Below, piece by piece: positions 1 through 7,138 of a stretch of 13,100 nt of DNA. Each line of letters begins with the position of its first letter. Position 1 is the first letter of the stretch. Source of the stretch: Chloroflexota bacterium (GTDB lineage Bacteria; Chloroflexota; Anaerolineae; J102); NCBI GenBank assembly GCA_013152695.1, contig JAADFV010000433.1:1-13100 (forward strand), in the 5' to 3' direction. Position numbers and translations under genes: made by a program. Under the pieces are notes generated by a model. The model ran no database searches and had not been told where the DNA came from. It was given only the letters and a program-made list of their open reading frames with translations.

Positions 1-1
1 C

Positions 2-325
2 GTCGAGGCCGGTCATATCACCTGGCCACATCTTTTGCGTCTGATGAGCACCAACCCCGCCCGCATTTTCCGCTTATACCCGCGCAAAGGGCACCTGCAG
101 GTCGGCGCCGATGCCGATGTCGTAATTTACGATCCTCGCGGCGAGGCTGAGATCCGTGATGCAGACCAGGCGACAGTGGGTGGTTTTACACCTTACGCGG
201 GGATGAAAGTACAAGGGCGGGTACGCGATACGATCGTGCGCGGGCACGTGGTTGTGGAGGACGGTGTGTTAGTAGGTGAAGCAGGCTGGGGTCAGTACAT
301 TCCTGCGATCGAGGAAGATTTATGA
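2..325 (+). CDS. C-terminal part of a cyclic amidohydrolase (dihydroorotase/hydantoinase-type), 5' end outside window
   Basis: The reading frame is open from the window edge and ends at TGA 323-325, giving 107 visible residues; the start and the metal-binding barrel lie upstream. The visible part has the typical tail of the dihydroorotase/dihydropyrimidinase/allantoinase superfamily: 'STNPARIF' (helix before the small beta domain), 'G.L..GADADVVIYDP' (return to the composite beta-sandwich), then 'TPYAGMKVQGRV' and 'TIVRGHVVVEDG'. These enzymes hydrolyse cyclic amide rings using a metal centre and act in the cytoplasm. The 'TPYAGMKV.GRV..TIVRG' tail fits dihydroorotase or allantoinase better than a generic amidase, but the substrate cannot be fixed without the metal-ligand half. 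Its stop codon overlaps the start of the next small gene (ATGA), so the two are probably translationally coupled. The family is certain; the exact enzyme is not. Confidence 0.88.
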   Translation, partial: VEAGHITWPHLLRLMSTNPARIFRLYPRKGHLQVGADADVVIYDPRGEAEIRDADQATVGGFTPYAGMKVQGRVRDTIVRGHVVVEDGVLVGEAGWGQYIPAIEEDL

Positions 326-486
326 ACGAATTGGAACGGAGGGTGGCGGAATTGGAAGCCGAAATCGCCCAAATCAAACGGCAGTTGCCCAGACATTCGA
401 CGCCACCCTCTCTGATTCTCCAGTTGGAAGACTTAGAAGAAGAGTTGGCCGAGGCACGGCGAAAGCTGGAAGAGCAAAAAATCTAA
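322..486 (+). CDS. Small coiled-coil protein, function unknown
   Basis: This 54-residue ORF begins at an ATG inside the ATGA overlap with the preceding amidohydrolase and stops at TAA 484-486. The sequence is almost wholly charged heptad-like helix: 'MNELERRVAELEAEIAQIK' at the N-terminus, a short break with prolines (about residues 23-30, 'LPRHSTPP'), then a second Glu/Lys/Leu helix 'LEDLEEELAEARRKLEEQ'. There is no signal peptide, membrane segment or cysteine. This looks like a helical hairpin that could form an intermolecular coiled coil. The ATGA junction argues that it is a real gene, translated by re-initiation and made together with the amidohydrolase. I do not recognise a named family; it could be a partner or oligomerisation factor of its neighbour, which is inference only. 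Confidence 0.62.
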   Translation: MNELERRVAELEAEIAQIKRQLPRHSTPPSLILQLEDLEEELAEARRKLEEQKI

Positions 487-494
487 TCGAATGC

Positions 495-519
495 TTAGCG
501 AGCGCTTACGTTTCGCTAA
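495..519. repeat. 7-bp perfect inverted repeat after the coiled-coil gene
   Basis: TTAGCGA at 495-501 is the exact reverse complement of TCGCTAA at 513-519, with an 11-base spacer. It starts 8 bases after the stop of the small coiled-coil gene. No T-run follows, so it is not a standard intrinsic terminator; it could be an RNA 3'-end hairpin or an operator ahead of the next operon. The rest of the 487-654 gap shows no convincing -35/-10 pair. Confidence 0.35.
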
Positions 520-654
520 TACTTGGGAGCGATAATCAGTTTATGCGTGTTTTAACGCGCCTGTAACATCATACGCACCCCAAGCTGACTTGCACAGCCA
601 GATCGCATAAAAGGTGCGCCAATCATTTCATCATCCTTACCATGGAGGTTTTTA

Positions 655-1824
655 ATGATGCGACGTTTTCTTGCGATGATTGCCGTCCTGGCAATGGTTC
701 TACTTGCGACACTGCCTGCTGCGCCTGTACTGGCACAGGAGGGACAGGGACAAGAATTGGTTATGTTTACCACTTATCCCTCTCAAGTAGTGGAATTGGG
801 ACAAACCATGACCTTTAAGTTGACACTGCGAAGCGACACGGCCGCACAAACAGTGCAGTTGGAAATGAAGAAACAGCCTCCTGGCTGGAAAGGGACTTTT
901 CGTGGGGGCGGTCATATCGTAAAAGCGGTCTATGTCGAGCCAGAGAAAGATGCAAAAGTAGATTTGAAACTGGAACCGCCAGCCGATGTTAGCGCGGGAA
1001 CATACCAGTTTGTCGTGCTGGCGAAAGGGGCGACGAAGCAAGTAGAATTGCCCTTAGAGCTTACCATGGAAGAAAAACTTCCTCCTCGGCTATCATTGAC
1101 CACCGACTTACCGACGCTCAAGGGCTCGCCAACGACGACTTTCCGTTATAATGTGACATTGAAGAATGAGGGTGATGAAGACCTCGATGTGTCCCTCACT
1201 GCTGATACTTCTTCTGCCTTTCTCATCACTTTCAAATTGACCGGGAAAGAAGTTACCAGCATTCCTGTTTCTGCCAACGAAACCAAGCGCCTGACTGTCG
1301 AAGCGAAACCGTTGGGCGAAATTGCCGCCGGTTCTTACGAAATCAATATCCATGCCCAGGGCGGCGAGACTGAAGCCTCCTTGACCCTCACCGCGGCGGT
1401 GGCGGGTCGCGAAGAGCTGAAGGTGACAGCTCCGAATGGACGTCTCTCGGGAGAGGCTTACGCCGGCAAAGATTCGCCCCTGAAAGTGATCGTACGCAAT
1501 GACGGTACCGCCTCTGCTTACAAGGTGGAACTGAGTGCCAACGAGCCTTCCGGTTGGAAAGTCGATTTCAATCCTCAAACGATCAATGAAATTCCCGCGG
1601 GACAACAAGTGGAAGTAACAGCCAATATCCATCCGGGCGAAAAAGCTATCGCCGGTGACTACATGGTGACGATCAGGGCAAAGCCCGCGGATGGCATCTC
1701 CAAGTCAGCCGATTTCCGCATTACCGTACGTACCTCCACGCTTTGGGGTGTGATCGGTATTGCTCTCATCGCTGTTGCTGTCGCGGTCGTTGGTGCTGCT
1801 GTCTTCCGCTTTGGTCGCCGCTAA
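655..1824 (+). CDS. Exported, membrane-anchored NEW3-domain protein
   Basis: The 389-residue protein starts at ATG 655, with GGAGG at 644-648 (6 bases upstream); ATG 658 is an alternative. Residues 1-27 are a signal peptide (Arg pair, hydrophobic core, 'APVLA' before Gln28). Three similar beta-sandwich stretches follow, at roughly 37-137, 145-249 and 253-358. Each has a hydrophobic strand, a '(R/N).(D/E)GT/D' turn such as 'TLKNEGDED' and 'IVRNDGTAS', and a closing '(S/A)AG.Y.(V/I).' strand such as '[10 protein letters not shown]', '[10 protein letters not shown]' and 'IAGDYMVTI'. 'PPGWKGTF' and 'PSGWKVDF' are typical of NEW3/COG1470 domains. Residues 362-384 form one hydrophobic transmembrane helix, followed by 'RFGRR', a stop-transfer tail, so the sandwiches should face outside. 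The ABC ATPase begins 19 bases after the stop. The probable role is an extracytoplasmic partner of that ABC system, perhaps binding a polymer or envelope component; this is inferred from context. Confidence 0.85.
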   Translation: MMRRFLAMIAVLAMVLLATLPAAPVLAQEGQGQELVMFTTYPSQVVELGQTMTFKLTLRSDTAAQTVQLEMKKQPPGWKGTFRGGGHIVKAVYVEPEKDAKVDLKLEPPADVSAGTYQFVVLAKGATKQVELPLELTMEEKLPPRLSLTTDLPTLKGSPTTTFRYNVTLKNEGDEDLDVSLTADTSSAFLITFKLTGKEVTSIPVSANETKRLTVEAKPLGEIAAGSYEINIHAQGGETEASLTLTAAVAGREELKVTAPNGRLSGEAYAGKDSPLKVIVRNDGTASAYKVELSANEPSGWKVDFNPQTINEIPAGQQVEVTANIHPGEKAIAGDYMVTIRAKPADGISKSADFRITVRTSTLWGVIGIALIAVAVAVVGAAVFRFGRR

Positions 1825-1843
1825 GGCGGAGGAGGTGGAAGCT

Positions 1844-2797
1844 ATGCAACCCGAACTCGTTATTGAAACTAAAGGATTGACAAAACGCTACGACGACCTG
1901 ACCGCGGTCGATTCCCTCGATTTGCAGATTCATCGCGGCGAAGTCTTCGGCATGCTCGGCCCCAATGGCTCCGGCAAGACCACCACCATCCTCATGCTCT
2001 TGGGGCTTACCGAACCCACAGCGGGAGAGGTCAGAGTTCTGGACCTGGACCCTGCCCGGCAACCACTTAGCGTGAAATCACGTGTCGGCTATCTTCCCGA
2101 TCAGATCGGCTTTTATGATGAGCTGACGGCCCGTGAGAATTTGATTTACACGGCTAAGCTCAATGGTTTGCCTCGTCGCCTGGCGAATGAACGCATCGAG
2201 AACGCCCTGGAGCGTATGGGGCTGCACGATGTGGCCGATCACAGCGTTGCTACTTTTTCGCGAGGGATGCGACAGCGCCTGGGTGTAGCCGATGTCTTAA
2301 TCAAGCAGCCGGAAGTCATCATCATGGACGAGCCTACACAGGGCTTGGATCCTGAAGGCGCCCACGCTTTCCTGCGTAATATTCGCCACTTGAGAGAAGA
2401 AGGCATCACCATTCTGATTTCCTCCCATCTTCTCCATCAAGTACAGGCGATATGTGATCGTGTGGGGCTTTTCTATCTGGGCCGAATGGCGCTCTCTGGC
2501 TCTGTAGCCGAACTGGCAAAGGCCGTCATTGGCAGCAGTTACCACATCCGCGTCCAGGCTAAAGGCGACAGGGAAGTTCTGCGCAAGGCCTTACTGCAAG
2601 TCCCCGGTATCGTCGAGGTCGCGAAGAATGGCAACGATGTCTATGATATCGTTGCTGATGGCGACCTGCGGGCGGAAGCAGCAGCGGCTGTGGTCAAAGC
2701 GGGCGGGCGACTGCTTTCCTTACAGGTGGAAGAGCCCAGTCTCGATGATATCTATGCTCGTTATTTCGAGGAGGTAGAACATGACAGCCAACACTAA
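1844..2797 (+). CDS. ABC transporter ATP-binding protein (ABC-2 exporter type)
   Basis: I place the start at ATG 1844, just after a strong GGAGGAGGTGG stretch (about 1828-1838). The frame is open further upstream, but there it only overlaps the end of the NEW3 gene. The product has 317 residues. Walker A 'GPNGSGKTT' is at 39-47, the Q-loop region 'GYLPDQ' at 82-87, the signature motif 'FSRGMRQR' at 138-145 (a common variant of LSGGQ in exporters), Walker B '[13 protein letters not shown]' at 158-170 and the switch histidine in 'ISSH' at 195. The last 80 or so residues form the C-terminal extension seen in CcmA/NosF/DrrA-like exporters, ending '[13 protein letters not shown]'. It powers transport through the permease encoded next, whose ATG (2781) lies inside this gene with a 17-base overlap, indicating translational coupling. 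The substrate is unknown. Confidence 0.95.
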   Translation: MQPELVIETKGLTKRYDDLTAVDSLDLQIHRGEVFGMLGPNGSGKTTTILMLLGLTEPTAGEVRVLDLDPARQPLSVKSRVGYLPDQIGFYDELTARENLIYTAKLNGLPRRLANERIENALERMGLHDVADHSVATFSRGMRQRLGVADVLIKQPEVIIMDEPTQGLDPEGAHAFLRNIRHLREEGITILISSHLLHQVQAICDRVGLFYLGRMALSGSVAELAKAVIGSSYHIRVQAKGDREVLRKALLQVPGIVEVAKNGNDVYDIVADGDLRAEAAAAVVKAGGRLLSLQVEEPSLDDIYARYFEEVEHDSQH

Positions 2798-3767
2798 ACA
2801 AGTCACCCTTAAGCGCGGGCGTGAAGGTTCTCCCTGGACAGGATTGTGGGCGGTCGTGTTCAAAGAGATGGCAGATCATCTCACCAGCGCGCGCATGCGC
2901 ATTCTCGAACTGCTGATTCTGCTCACGGCGGTCGGTACGGTCTATGCAGCCATGCAAAATATCCGCAGCTCCATCGGCTCTGACCCCTTCCTTTTCCTGA
3001 AACTTTTCACCCTGGCGCGTGATCCCCTGCCTGCCTTTGTCGGATTTCTCGTCTTCTTGGTGCCGTTGGTGGCGATTTCACTCGCCTTCGACTCGATCAA
3101 CGGCGAATTCAACCGGCATACCCTCTCTCGCGTGTTGGCGCAGCCCATTTATCGCGATGCTTTACTCATGGGTAAATTCCTCGCCGGTTTTCTAACCCTG
3201 GCCCTGGTCCTGGCGACGATTTGGCTGCTCATTATCGGCCTGGGGCTCATCGGCCTCGGTGTTCCTCCCAGTGGAGCCGAGGTTGCACGGATGCTGTGGT
3301 TCCTCCTGGCAACCATTTTCTATGGTGGCTTTTGGCTGGCTTTGGCCATGCTCTTTTCCATTATCTTCCGCCAATCGGCAACCGCGGCCCTGGCCTCCAT
3401 CGCCACCTGGCTCTTTTTCACCGTCTTCTGGCCGATGTTGGCCAGTCTTCTCACCCAGGCTTTGCGGCCGATTCGCTTAGGTCTACCCCAGGAGATTATC
3501 GCCCAGACCCAACTGGAACTGACCCTATCACGACTTTCCCCTAACACCCTTTATACCGAAACTATCCTTGCTTTCCTGAATCCAACCCTACGCTCTTTGG
3601 GCTTTGTCCTCCCTATTCAGATGCAAGGTGCGGTATTGGGTACACCCTTACCCCTCAGCCAGAGCGTTCTCCTCGTTTGGCCCCAACTGACAGGGCTGAT
3701 TGCGGCTACAATCCTCCTCTTTGCTCTGGGCTACATTCTTTTCCAACGACAGGAAATTCGTGCTTGA
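2781..3767 (+). CDS. ABC-2 type transporter permease
   Basis: The 328-residue integral membrane protein starts at ATG 2781 within the end of the ATPase gene; the GGAGG at 2769-2773 supports this start. A cytoplasmic N-terminus with '[14 protein letters not shown]' resembles the coupling helix of NosY-like permeases. About six hydrophobic helices follow (near residues 40-60, 84-106, 131-158, 168-194, 198-225 and 296-320). Between the second and third lies '[20 protein letters not shown]', the conserved 'D.I..E...GTL..(L/V)L..P' element of ABC-2 permeases. The 225-295 region is mostly extracytoplasmic and is unusually long. With the ATPase and the NEW3 protein it forms a complete three-gene export or envelope module, closed by a terminator 24 bases downstream. 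It could export a lipid, glycan or small molecule, or serve as a mechanotransmission-type complex; nothing here decides. Confidence 0.92.
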   Translation: MTANTKQVTLKRGREGSPWTGLWAVVFKEMADHLTSARMRILELLILLTAVGTVYAAMQNIRSSIGSDPFLFLKLFTLARDPLPAFVGFLVFLVPLVAISLAFDSINGEFNRHTLSRVLAQPIYRDALLMGKFLAGFLTLALVLATIWLLIIGLGLIGLGVPPSGAEVARMLWFLLATIFYGGFWLALAMLFSIIFRQSATAALASIATWLFFTVFWPMLASLLTQALRPIRLGLPQEIIAQTQLELTLSRLSPNTLYTETILAFLNPTLRSLGFVLPIQMQGAVLGTPLPLSQSVLLVWPQLTGLIAATILLFALGYILFQRQEIRA

Positions 3768-3791
3768 TAGGGTCGATTTCTCCTCGGTGCT

Positions 3792-3820
3792 GCCCACAGG
3801 CATTTGTCTGTGGGCTTTTT
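3792..3820 (+). terminator. Rho-independent terminator of the NEW3-ABC operon
   Basis: GCCCACAG (3792-3799) pairs perfectly with CTGTGGGC (3808-3815) across an 8-base loop and is followed at once by TTTTT (3816-3820) and a further T-rich stretch. It lies 24 bases after the permease stop codon and should end the three-gene transcript. Confidence 0.9.
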
Positions 3821-3914
3821 CTTTCCTGGACTTCGCCACAGCTCGATCATTTCGGAATGGAATCTTAATAATTTCTAAACCATTACCTCCACGAGAGATG
3901 CTATCATGAGGTCA

Positions 3915-3949
3915 GTTAAGTTAACCCATCGTATTGCAACATTCGCAAT
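3915..3949. promoter_or_regulatory. Two short inverted repeats upstream of the secreted repeat protein
   Basis: GTTAAGTTAAC (3915-3925) is a perfect palindrome around a central G. ATTGC (3933-3937) pairs with GCAAT (3945-3949) over a 7-base spacer. Both sit in the 60 bases before the start of the gene at 3977. I find no clear -35/-10 pair in this gap; TATCAT at 3902-3907 could be a -10 but lacks a good -35. These could be operator half-sites or chance. Confidence 0.25.
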
Positions 3950-3976
3950 TTCACCCCAATATAAGGAGATAGCACG

Positions 3977-4843
3977 ATGAAAGCGATTAAGAAATGGTCC
4001 AAGTGGATTGTTGGCGGCGTTGCCGCTATGGCCCTAGTGGTCATGGCTGCGACTGCCCTTCCTCAGACGGCTGCGGCGCAAGAAGGCCCAGGCCCCGACA
4101 CCACAGCTCCCACCCGGCCCTTTGCCCATCCCCAGCAGCACGGCCCTGACCAGGAACAGCTTCTCGCCGACGCCTTGGGCATCACCGTTGAAGAACTACA
4201 AGCCGCAAAACAAGAGGCTTTTGACGCTGCCCTCGATCAAGCCGTTGCCGAGGGATTGATTACCCAAACCCAGGCCGACTTTCTCAAAGAGCATCAAGGC
4301 ATGGCCCGCCGTGGTTTAGGCATGATCGCTCCTCTACAACGCTTTGCCAACGTCGACATCGACATGGATGCCCTTCTCGCCGATGCTTTGGGCATTAGCG
4401 TAGACGACTTGAGTGCCGCCAGAGATGCCGCAAGGGAAGCGGGCCTGGAACAGGCTGTTGCCGACGGTCGCATCACCCAGGAACAGGCCGACATGATGAA
4501 AGCCCGGCATGATTTAGGCGAATACCTGAAAGAACAGGGCCTTCCCGAGCAGCTCCGCTCGATTTACGAAGAGGCTGTACAGAATGCCGTTGAGGATGGC
4601 GTGATTACCCAGGAACAGGCCGATGCGATTCTTAGCCAGCCGGGCATTGGTATGGGCGCCCCCCACATGTCGCGACCTGATGGCTTTCGCGGACGGGGTG
4701 GCCATGATGCTCCTGGAGCCAAGAGCTTCAAGTTCCACGGCCATGGCTCCATGGATGGAAAACCCTTCAACTTCCGCGGTCGTGGCATGATTCCCGGCGC
4801 CAACACCGGTGCCAACATCGCTCCCTCAGGCTTCAGCCTGTAA
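3977..4843 (+). CDS. Secreted helical-repeat protein with Gly/His-rich tail
   Basis: ATG 3977 is preceded by AAGGAGA at 3963-3969, giving a protein of 288 residues. Residues 1-34 are a signal peptide (MKAIKKWSKW, a hydrophobic core, then 'AAA' before Gln35), followed by a Pro-rich linker to about residue 58. Two full repeats then occur: 61-106 ('LLADALGITVEELQAAKQEA' followed by 'LDQAVAEGLITQTQADFLK') and 132-178 ('LLADALGISVDDLSAARDAA' followed by 'LEQAVADGRITQEQADMMK'). A half-repeat lies at 197-221 ('NAVEDGVITQEQADAILSQ'). Each unit is probably a helical pair. The same ALGI(T/S)-.-(E/D)L / G.IT.(E)QAD pattern occurs in DUF2680-like exported proteins of Gram-positive-type bacteria. The tail (222-288) is rich in Gly, His, Arg, Phe and Met and looks disordered. 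No catalytic motif is visible, so a role in the envelope, in metal binding through the His-rich tail, or in stress response is speculative. The gene appears monocistronic. Confidence 0.85.
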   Translation: MKAIKKWSKWIVGGVAAMALVVMAATALPQTAAAQEGPGPDTTAPTRPFAHPQQHGPDQEQLLADALGITVEELQAAKQEAFDAALDQAVAEGLITQTQADFLKEHQGMARRGLGMIAPLQRFANVDIDMDALLADALGISVDDLSAARDAAREAGLEQAVADGRITQEQADMMKARHDLGEYLKEQGLPEQLRSIYEEAVQNAVEDGVITQEQADAILSQPGIGMGAPHMSRPDGFRGRGGHDAPGAKSFKFHGHGSMDGKPFNFRGRGMIPGANTGANIAPSGFSL

Positions 4844-4853
4844 CCCTTGTCTT

Positions 4854-4885
4854 GGGAACGAGCCCGATCCACCCGGGCCGTTCCC
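4854..4885 (+). terminator. First of two tandem hairpins after the repeat-protein gene
   Basis: GGGAACG (4854-4860) pairs with CGTTCCC (4879-4885), and after a single-base A bulge GCCCG (4862-4866) pairs with CGGGC (4874-4878), closing a 7-base loop. This 12-bp, GC-rich stem begins 10 bases after the stop codon. It is followed by C/T-rich sequence rather than a pure T-run, so alone it may pause polymerase or protect the RNA 3' end. Confidence 0.55.
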
Positions 4886-4900
4886 CCTCCTCCCTTTTCT

Positions 4901-4931
4901 GCCCGACCTTGGTACCAGGGTCGGGCTTTTT
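4901..4931 (+). terminator. Rho-independent terminator after the repeat-protein gene
   Basis: GCCCGACC (4901-4908) pairs perfectly with GGTCGGGC (4919-4926) over a 10-base loop, followed by TTTTT (4927-4931). It is the second of two tandem hairpins. No T-run occurs on the opposite strand, so it serves the + strand gene and not the convergent glycosyltransferase. Confidence 0.9.
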
Positions 4932-4998
4932 GCATCTTTGCTGAAAGTGGCATGCACACTCAGTCCGATGTTCCAGGGAGAATGCCCGCTTCTCGCCC

Positions 4999-7008
4999 CT
5001 ATTGGCCAGCAACAGTGAGCTGTCCGATGACTGGTTCGATACCGCTACCGTCGCTGACCCCGATAGCCGCCAAGGTCGTTTCGTCATACACGACAAGGGT
5101 GATCGTATACTGCCCGGCTTGAGAAGGAAGGGGGAGGCTGTATACATTGATCGCCGATTCGTTGGCTTGCCATGCCGGTGTGCGGAGATGCCGGTCACTT
5201 AGCAACAGACGATCATCCTGGGCCAGGGTAGCGCCAGACGCATCTTTAAGGCGCACAGATACTTTGAATGACTGGGAGGTAGGCGCTTGCACCTGCCAGC
5301 GTAGGGTCACCAAAGCACTCCCTTGTCCCTCGAGAGGATGCACTCGCCCGCTCCAATCTCCTTCCACCAACCTGATTCCTTGTTCGAACTCAATATCCAG
5401 GGGGGTGAAGGCCTCTGCCAGCTGGAAAGTTGTGGGAGGAGTCAATTCCCAAACACGGACGGTGTAACCGCGAAAGAAAACCTCGTCTATTTGGCTGCCG
5501 GCCGTGTTGAGCAAGGCGGGCACGGCGCCCCGTGGGTCCATATCTGATTCGAACCAGGTCACATAATAAACATGCCGCGCTTCGCCAGCCAGCAGCGTCA
5601 AACGGCGATCGATTCGTCGCTGATCCTCATGGGTGAGATCAACGAAAAGATATTGCGCAGGGGGCTCGCTGCTTGGTTCGGAGGGGGGAGTGCCGTAAAA
5701 GTCGTTATTCCAGCGTTGCCAGTAAAAACCAAAGGGATAACGCTGATCGACGAGAATAATGTCATCAGGAGTAGCATGAGTCCGCAGATAGCCAACAACA
5801 CCACGCATATCCTCCCGGAAATGGCTCGGATCGAAGAGATCGGCATGGAGTCCGGGCACAGAGAGCGCCACGAGGCCCAGTCCTGCCAACCAGGGCCAGG
5901 CCCGTCCCCACTTCCGCCAGCCTGCCAAGGCCCAGGCCGATAGTGCCCAAAGGGCGGGAAGAATGAAGCTGATGTAGCGAGGGTTGAAGGCAGCGCGAGT
6001 GACAAGAATCAAGTAAAAGACAATCAGACTGCCGAACAGCCAGGTGGCAAGGAGCCCCAGCCGTAGTATGTTGTGCTCTCCCTTTTCTCGCCGCCAGAAC
6101 CAGCTGGCTCCACCCATTGCAATTACACCCAACCAGAGCCACCGGCCCCATTGCCAGAAAGAGTCGGGAGCAAAGTCACCGAGGGTAAAGGCGCGATCGA
6201 GTTGCCCGAAGTATTGTGCCAGATCAGGAAGCACGAGGTTAGGGTTATCGTAGCCCGGAATCTGGCGCAGGGCAATGGGAACCACCGGTAAAAAGAGGAT
6301 TCCTACGACCATTGCCACTCCTGCCAGCGTGCGTAAGCGTGACCAGCGTTGGGCGCTGAATAAGGCCCATCCCAGCAGCCAAAGGCCCCAGGTGACGAGC
6401 ACGAAGACCGTGGCATAGTGCGTGAGCAGAGCCGCGGCCGTCAGGACGGCAAAGATCAACCAGCGTCGCTCCGGGAGAAGCCGTTTTTGTGGGCCGGCGC
6501 GCAGAGCAGACCACAGAGCCAGCATTGCCGCTGCCAGTAAAGCCCAAGATACGGTGTACATGCGGGTTTCTTGCGCTTCCGCCAGGGCAAAAGGCGCGGC
6601 CGCGGCGATGATCAGCGCAAGCAACCCCAGGCGTACGGTGTTCTGACGGGGGAGTAATTGCCGGGCCAACTGGTAAACCAAAGCCAGCGTCAACACACCA
6701 AACCAGACGCTCAAAAATCGGGTGCTGAAAGGAGATGCCCCGGCCAGACTTGTCCAAAAATGGAGCAGATAAAAATAAAGGGGAGGATGGATATCCAGCT
6801 CGGGAGCGGTGGCAATGTGGCTGAATGCTCGTGTTGCTACATCGATATTGCGTGCTTCGTCCCACCAGATATCTTGAAAATCGAGTCGGTACAAACGCAG
6901 GCCCCAGGCCGCCAAAAAAATGGCCACCAATACCAAACGAAAAACAAGCGATTTTGGTCTGGATGCTGAAGCCGGTTGGGAGGAAGTGTCAATGTGGGAG
7001 GGTGTCAT
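4999..7008 (-). CDS. GT39-like membrane glycosyltransferase with a C-terminal beta domain
   Basis: The 669-residue protein starts at ATG 7008-7006 and stops at TAG 5001-4999. A short Ser-rich cytoplasmic tail leads into a first membrane helix (22-38). The first outer loop carries 'DIWWDEA' (47-52): an acidic Asp50-Glu51 pair in the place of the catalytic Asp-Glu of the PMT/ArnT (GT-C) fold. 'DIHPPLYFYLLHFW' (72-85) and 'EAQETRMYT' (144-152) are typical of bacterial PMT_2/GT39 proteins. About nine to eleven helices run to around residue 410, then an extracytoplasmic part with an alpha/beta look ('DDIILVDQRYPFGFYWQRW') and a final beta-rich stretch (523-669). These enzymes transfer a sugar from a polyprenyl-phosphate donor to an acceptor outside the membrane; the acceptor here is unknown. 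The gene converges on the repeat-protein gene and is divergent from trpC. An isolated gene of this kind often modifies secreted proteins or surface glycans (family knowledge). Confidence 0.88.
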   Translation of the reverse strand: MTPSHIDTSSQPASASRPKSLVFRLVLVAIFLAAWGLRLYRLDFQDIWWDEARNIDVATRAFSHIATAPELDIHPPLYFYLLHFWTSLAGASPFSTRFLSVWFGVLTLALVYQLARQLLPRQNTVRLGLLALIIAAAAPFALAEAQETRMYTVSWALLAAAMLALWSALRAGPQKRLLPERRWLIFAVLTAAALLTHYATVFVLVTWGLWLLGWALFSAQRWSRLRTLAGVAMVVGILFLPVVPIALRQIPGYDNPNLVLPDLAQYFGQLDRAFTLGDFAPDSFWQWGRWLWLGVIAMGGASWFWRREKGEHNILRLGLLATWLFGSLIVFYLILVTRAAFNPRYISFILPALWALSAWALAGWRKWGRAWPWLAGLGLVALSVPGLHADLFDPSHFREDMRGVVGYLRTHATPDDIILVDQRYPFGFYWQRWNNDFYGTPPSEPSSEPPAQYLFVDLTHEDQRRIDRRLTLLAGEARHVYYVTWFESDMDPRGAVPALLNTAGSQIDEVFFRGYTVRVWELTPPTTFQLAEAFTPLDIEFEQGIRLVEGDWSGRVHPLEGQGSALVTLRWQVQAPTSQSFKVSVRLKDASGATLAQDDRLLLSDRHLRTPAWQANESAINVYSLPLPSQAGQYTITLVVYDETTLAAIGVSDGSGIEPVIGQLTVAGQ

Positions 7009-7016
7009 ATCGAGCC

Positions 7017-7045
7017 ATTGTACGCTGCAAGGAGCGTCCTGGCAA
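7017..7045 (-). promoter_or_regulatory. Predicted sigma-70-type promoter of the glycosyltransferase gene, possibly leaderless
   Basis: On the minus strand, TTGCCA (7045-7040) and TACAAT (7022-7017) are separated by exactly 17 bases. Only 8 bases lie between the -10 box and the ATG at 7008, so the transcript would begin at or next to the start codon. No Shine-Dalgarno sequence is present before the ATG, which fits a leaderless mRNA. Confidence 0.6.
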
Positions 7046-7096
7046 AGCGGCAGAGTTTTCGAAATAAAGAATAACGCATCTGTTCGGGATTTGCGT

Positions 7097-7102
7097 TATA
7101 AT
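7097..7102 (+). promoter_or_regulatory. Consensus -10 box upstream of trpC
   Basis: A perfect TATAAT lies 36 bases before the trpC ATG. No good -35 hexamer is found 16-18 bases upstream (the matching positions read ACGCAT), so recognition may need another contact or an activator. It is divergent from the glycosyltransferase promoter, with about 50 bases between the two elements. Confidence 0.5.
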
Positions 7103-7138
7103 ACGACATCTTCACGCTCTCCACCTACAGTAATCCTC

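Noticed and set aside
1760..1843. Longer N-terminus for the ABC ATPase
   Set aside because: It lies within the NEW3 gene's C-terminal membrane segment and precedes the strong GGAGG before ATG 1844; family proteins begin near the chosen start.
4564..6865. Long ORFs opposite the repeat protein and in other frames of the glycosyltransferase
   Set aside because: They are antisense or frame shadows in GC-rich coding sequence, with no family motif, ribosome binding site or membrane pattern of their own.
6920..7138. Longer N-terminus for trpC
   Set aside because: It would overlap the divergent glycosyltransferase start and the TATAAT box, and the extra residues are not part of the family.
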